In this document: piece after piece, positions 3,823 through 6,608 of the stretch
Layout of the letters: each line of letters starts with the position of its first letter
Numbering within the stretch: position 1 is the first letter of the stretch
Assembly: GCA_947584825.1 (NCBI GenBank)
Contig: CANPWR010000072.1
Span: 1-6,608, forward strand
DNA length: 6,608 nt
From: an uncultured Clostridia bacterium
Lineage (GTDB): Bacteria; Bacillota; Clostridia; Oscillospirales; Ruminococcaceae
Direction: 5' to 3'
The notes under the pieces: model-generated
Seen by the model: the letters and a program-made list of their open reading frames with translations, nothing else
The model's database searches: none
Told to the model about the DNA's origin: nothing
Translations under genes and position numbers: made by a program

Positions 3823-4305
3823 ATGACTAATATTCAAAAGGCAATAAAATATTCTCTTATTTACGGATTTATCGGTGCGGTGTTACTTCCGCTTATACAC
3901 GAAAGCTATGCAAATATCGGAAAAACCTTTTCGCTTTTGGTTTTAGCATTGCTTGTATTGGTTATGACTGTCAGACTGTCACAGTTCAGCTTTAAAGAGG
4001 CGCTTCTGGGAATAACGGTAACGCTGTCTGTTTCTTCTGTTTTGGGAGCTTGCCTTTATCTGTTTATTCACCAAAGGGTCGCTGAATTTTTAGAAAGTAA
4101 TTCTAAATACTTTTATCTCGGAGTGTCAGGGCATTTCAGATATTATTTTTCAGCAATGTTGATTTTGCTGTCGGGATATGTCATGTGTATGGTCATATTC
4201 GGATTTAAAAGACTAGTTAGAAAATTTAAAGATAATCAAACAGCAGCAAAAGATTATATAGACAATGCGTTTGACGACGTCAACTCTAAAGAGGATAATC
4301 AATGA
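3823..4305 (+). CDS. Uncharacterised four-helix membrane protein
   Basis: 160 residues; I do not recognise a family. Four hydrophobic segments are visible at about residues 10-27, 35-52, 58-82 and 105-127, with a polar stretch (83-104, FLESNSKYFYLGVSGHFRYY) between helices 3 and 4. A basic patch FKRLVRKFKD follows helix 4, then an acidic C-terminal tail (DNAFDDVNSKEDNQ); the basic patch suggests the tail is cytoplasmic. It lies 45 bases after lepA with no terminator, and its stop overlaps the hemW start (ATGA), so translation is probably coupled to hemW. The nearest SD (AAAGGA, 3804-3809) is 13 bases from the ATG, longer than usual. Function unknown; no catalytic motif is visible. Confidence 0.8.
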   Translation: MTNIQKAIKYSLIYGFIGAVLLPLIHESYANIGKTFSLLVLALLVLVMTVRLSQFSFKEALLGITVTLSVSSVLGACLYLFIHQRVAEFLESNSKYFYLGVSGHFRYYFSAMLILLSGYVMCMVIFGFKRLVRKFKDNQTAAKDYIDNAFDDVNSKEDNQ

Positions 4306-5444
4306 TGTGCGGTATTTATATTCACATTCCGTTTTGCAAAAGGAAATGTATATATTGCGATTTCTATTCGGTTTGCGGCGGCGATAAGCTTTACAGCGAT
4401 TTCGTTTCTGCGCTTAACAGGTCAATCGAAAACCGTGCTGACAAGAGAATCAAGGTCGATACTGTCTATTTCGGCGGAGGCACGCCTACTGTATTGCAGA
4501 GCAGTCAGTTAGCGTCAATTCTAAACGCTGTTAAAAACAGCTTTGAAGTTTCTTCAGGTGCTGAGATAACCGTTGAAGCTAACCCATGCACCGTTACGAA
4601 AGAAAGCCTAAGCGAGCTTTTAAACAGCGGATTTAACAGGATATCCTTTGGTATTCAGTCTGCAATTGATGATGAACTGTCAGCACTGTCAAGACTTCAC
4701 ACCTTTAAGCAGGCAAAAGAGGCTGTATTAAATGCCGATAGAGCAGGATTTAAAAATATATCCGCAGATATTATGATAGGTATTATCAATCAGACAAGGG
4801 AAAGTCTTATCCATTCAATAGAAAAGATAACTTCACTTCCTGTCGGTCACATATCAGCATATATGCTAAAGGTCGAGGAGAACACTCCGCTTGATGATAT
4901 GATAAAAAGAAACAGCGGTATTTTAAAAAGTATTGCCGATGAAGATGAAATGGCAGACAGGTATCTGCTTATGTGCAGGCTTCTCGAGGAAAAGGGGTTT
5001 TTCCAGTATGAGATCTCTAACTTTGCAAAGCCGGACCTTGAAAGCAGGCACAATCTGAAATACTGGAGATGCGGAGAGTATTTAGGCTTCGGACCGCACG
5101 CTCACTCATACTTCGACAACAAGAGATACTTTGAGGATTGTGACGTATTATCTTTTATTGAGTGTAAGGGCAAGTCTAAGATTACTTATACCGATACTGA
5201 CGTTGATAAGGCGGAGGAATATATTATGCTTTCTTTAAGGCTTGCTGAGGGGTTAGACACTGACAGGCTTGCAAGCTTGGATAAGAAAGGCAGATACAGA
5301 AATATAATTTCAAATGCAATCGAGATAAACAGGCTTTCAGATAAAAAGCTTATTAATATTTCACAAAACGGAAAGCATTTATCGCTTAGTAAGAGAGGTT
5401 TTCTGGTTTCAAATACAGTTATAACAAGGCTGTTAAATCAGTGA
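4302..5444 (+). CDS. hemW: Radical SAM heme chaperone HemW (HemN-like)
   Basis: 380 residues, typical for HemW and shorter than HemN. The radical SAM cluster motif is C12-x3-C16-x2-C19, in PFCKRKCIYCDFYS. GGGTPT (58-63) is the SAM-binding glycine motif. The HNxxYW heme-binding motif of HemW occurs as HNLKYW (250-255), followed by GFGPHAHS. ISAYMLKVEENTPL and YEISNFAKP are also family hallmarks. HemW binds heme and inserts it into membrane respiratory proteins; it is not a coproporphyrinogen oxidase, a common misannotation. The start overlaps the preceding stop (ATGA 4302-4305), with SD GAGG at 4291-4294; a second in-frame ATG follows directly at 4305. Odd point: the usual YGLPGQT segment reads IGIINQT (159-165). 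Confidence 0.94.
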   Translation: MMCGIYIHIPFCKRKCIYCDFYSVCGGDKLYSDFVSALNRSIENRADKRIKVDTVYFGGGTPTVLQSSQLASILNAVKNSFEVSSGAEITVEANPCTVTKESLSELLNSGFNRISFGIQSAIDDELSALSRLHTFKQAKEAVLNADRAGFKNISADIMIGIINQTRESLIHSIEKITSLPVGHISAYMLKVEENTPLDDMIKRNSGILKSIADEDEMADRYLLMCRLLEEKGFFQYEISNFAKPDLESRHNLKYWRCGEYLGFGPHAHSYFDNKRYFEDCDVLSFIECKGKSKITYTDTDVDKAEEYIMLSLRLAEGLDTDRLASLDKKGRYRNIISNAIEINRLSDKKLINISQNGKHLSLSKRGFLVSNTVITRLLNQ

Positions 5445-5471
5445 TAAATTTGAATAAAGGGGTGTAAATTT

Positions 5472-6500
5472 ATGAAAAAATCTTTATTGGCTTTTTGTAT
5501 ACTGATGGGTTTATGCTTTAGCTTATTATGTTCGGGTTGTGAACAGCAAAGCAAGTCTACAGATGTGTCAAAAGAGATCTACACACCGAAGGTCAGCTCT
5601 GAGAGCGAGGAGGATAATATCGTCGAGGCAAGGATAGGAACGATAAATCAAAAGTATTATCACGAGGCTGATTATCAGAATCCGTACATAGAAACAGTTG
5701 CCTTTGAGACTGACGGAATAGTTTCTTCATTAAATGTTGAAGACGGTCAAAAGGTGAAAAAGGGAGAGGTTCTGGCACGTCTTAATACCGACGAGATAGA
5801 CAAGAGAATAGACGAGCAAAAGCTTAGATTAAATTCCGCAAAGAAGACCTTATCTAAGCTGAACAAAAATAAAAAGTCAGATAAATTGGAGATAAAATCT
5901 GCGGAATATGATGTTCAGATAGAGCAGAACGCTTATGACAGTATTATGTCAGAGTATGAAAAGTATACAGTTAGGGCTCCATACAGGGGCGAGGTAAGCA
6001 TACAATTTGAAGAGGGAGCGGAAGTCAAAAAAGGCTCTCATGTATCGGCAGGGCAATCGCTTTGCACTATGAGCGATCCAAACGGCGAGAGACTATGTAT
6101 GATGGTTTACGCCAACGAGCAGTTTATGAACGTAGGCTTCGGTATGAATTGCACTCTGACGCAGGGCGAGGTAACCGAAACGGGAAAGGTGACTGATATA
6201 GTTTTCCAGGAAGGCGGAGGAGATTATGACGCTTATTACTATGTAATTACGCCTGATAAGAAAAATTCAAAGCTCGTCAGATACGGTGATACAATAAATG
6301 CGTCTATTGACGTTTATACAAAGGAAGATGTGGTAATTGTTCCTGCCGACGCTGTAAAAACTGTTGACGGAAACGATTATGTCGATGTACTTGTTGACGG
6401 TATGAAGATACAGACTGATGTTGAGATAGGTATTCAGGACGATTCGGAAACAGAAATAATAAGCGGTCTGTCAGGCGGAGAGCAGATAATAGTAGATTAA
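5472..6500 (+). CDS. Lipoprotein membrane-fusion (HlyD/RND-type) adaptor subunit
   Basis: 342 residues. The N-terminus is a lipoprotein signal (MKKSLLAFC, hydrophobic to residue 22) with a CSGC lipobox and lipidated Cys23; Cys at -3 is slightly atypical. A polar linker follows. The biotinyl-lipoyl fold is split into two halves, about 76-106 (DGIVSSLNVEDGQKVKKGE) and 166-201 (VRAPYRGEVSIQFEEGAEVK). Between them lies a charged coiled-coil hairpin (about 107-165). A beta-barrel region (about 205-285) and a membrane-proximal domain (about 286-342, VIVPADAVKTVDG) complete the adaptor. Such proteins link an ABC or RND transporter to the cell envelope. SD AAAGGGGTG (5456-5464) is seven bases from ATG, and the gap to hemW is 27 bases, so it may be read with the lepA-hemW operon. 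No transporter gene is in the window. Confidence 0.88.
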   Translation: MKKSLLAFCILMGLCFSLLCSGCEQQSKSTDVSKEIYTPKVSSESEEDNIVEARIGTINQKYYHEADYQNPYIETVAFETDGIVSSLNVEDGQKVKKGEVLARLNTDEIDKRIDEQKLRLNSAKKTLSKLNKNKKSDKLEIKSAEYDVQIEQNAYDSIMSEYEKYTVRAPYRGEVSIQFEEGAEVKKGSHVSAGQSLCTMSDPNGERLCMMVYANEQFMNVGFGMNCTLTQGEVTETGKVTDIVFQEGGGDYDAYYYVITPDKKNSKLVRYGDTINASIDVYTKEDVVIVPADAVKTVDGNDYVDVLVDGMKIQTDVEIGIQDDSETEIISGLSGGEQIIVD

Positions 6501-6518
6501 ATGTTTATTATTTTCTTC

Positions 6519-6546
6519 TTGACTTTATGTTTATTTGTGATATAAT
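6519..6546 (+). promoter_or_regulatory. Sigma-A promoter of a further toxin-antitoxin-like element
   Basis: TTGACT (6519-6524), 16-bp spacer, TATAAT (6541-6546), followed by ATAGGTATAAAA. Same spacing and downstream sequence type as the plus-strand promoters at 969 and 1335. Confidence 0.82.
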
Positions 6547-6552
6547 ATAGGT

Positions 6553-6608
6553 ATAAAAGGAGTACTGTACATGGGTAAACTAAGTTACCGTGGCAGTTTC
6601 TCCCTAAG
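6553..6608 (+). ncRNA. Predicted small RNA of a third element (3' truncated by window edge)
   Basis: After the promoter come GGAGTACTGTACATG, a hairpin (GGTAA 6574-6578 with TTACC 6585-6589), then GGCAGTTTCTCCCT. This matches the plus-RNA layout at 1003 and 1369. The hairpin GGC/GCC of the other copies is GGU/ACC here, a compensatory change. Here the ATG at 6571 is open to the window end (MGKLSYRGSFSL), preceded by GGAG, so it is uncertain whether this arm is the small-RNA side or a toxin leader; the hairpin and 16-bp promoter spacer favour the small-RNA side. Confidence 0.6.

Overview
The window looks like chromosomal DNA of a low-to-moderate GC Firmicute of class Clostridia, most likely a Ruminococcus-like (Oscillospiraceae) gut or rumen bacterium. 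The basis is the lepA-to-hemW gene order, the strong GGAGG-type ribosome binding sites, the sigma-A consensus promoters and the protein character. This is inference; no rRNA is present to settle it.

Layout. Positions 1-357 hold the 3' end of typA (BipA GTPase). Positions 358-1908 form a 1.55 kb repeat-rich island without any conventional gene. It carries seven copies of an imperfect palindrome that is 46 bp long in every copy (five in plus orientation at 374-958, two inverted at 1734-1885), two of them inside a 107-bp direct repeat. Between the plus and inverted copies sits a tandem pair of 339-bp elements (969-1307 and 1335-1673), followed by a remnant of a third (about 1675-1735). Positions 1975-6500 are four plus-strand genes, probably one operon: lepA (elongation factor 4), a four-helix membrane protein of unknown function, hemW (radical SAM heme chaperone) and a lipoprotein membrane-fusion (HlyD/RND-type adaptor) protein. 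At 6519 another copy of the 339-bp element family begins and is cut by the window edge.

The main find is the tandem element. Each copy has a near-consensus sigma-A promoter at each end, firing inward. The plus-strand promoter makes a predicted RNA of about 108 nt ending at a 10-bp-stem terminator. The minus-strand promoter drives a very short ORF (29 and 27 codons) with a strong Shine-Dalgarno sequence buried in a hairpin. The two peptides are homologous single-helix hydrophobic proteins with basic tails, as in type I toxins of the TxpA/BsrG/holin-like class. The sequence therefore supports a duplicated type I toxin-antitoxin module that has not been reported by size-filtered gene callers. 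Unusual points are that the two RNAs share, rather than only complement, their 5' sequences (the element ends are inverted repeats), that the terminators appear back to back, and that the nucleotide next to the anti-SD block changes in step with the SD arm in each copy.

How the genes relate. TypA and LepA are both ribosome-associated translational GTPases; HemW delivers heme; the lipoprotein adaptor probably served an efflux or export complex whose partners are not in the window. The toxin-like elements lie at both borders of the lepA operon and look like independent repeat or mobile units inserted in intergenic space.
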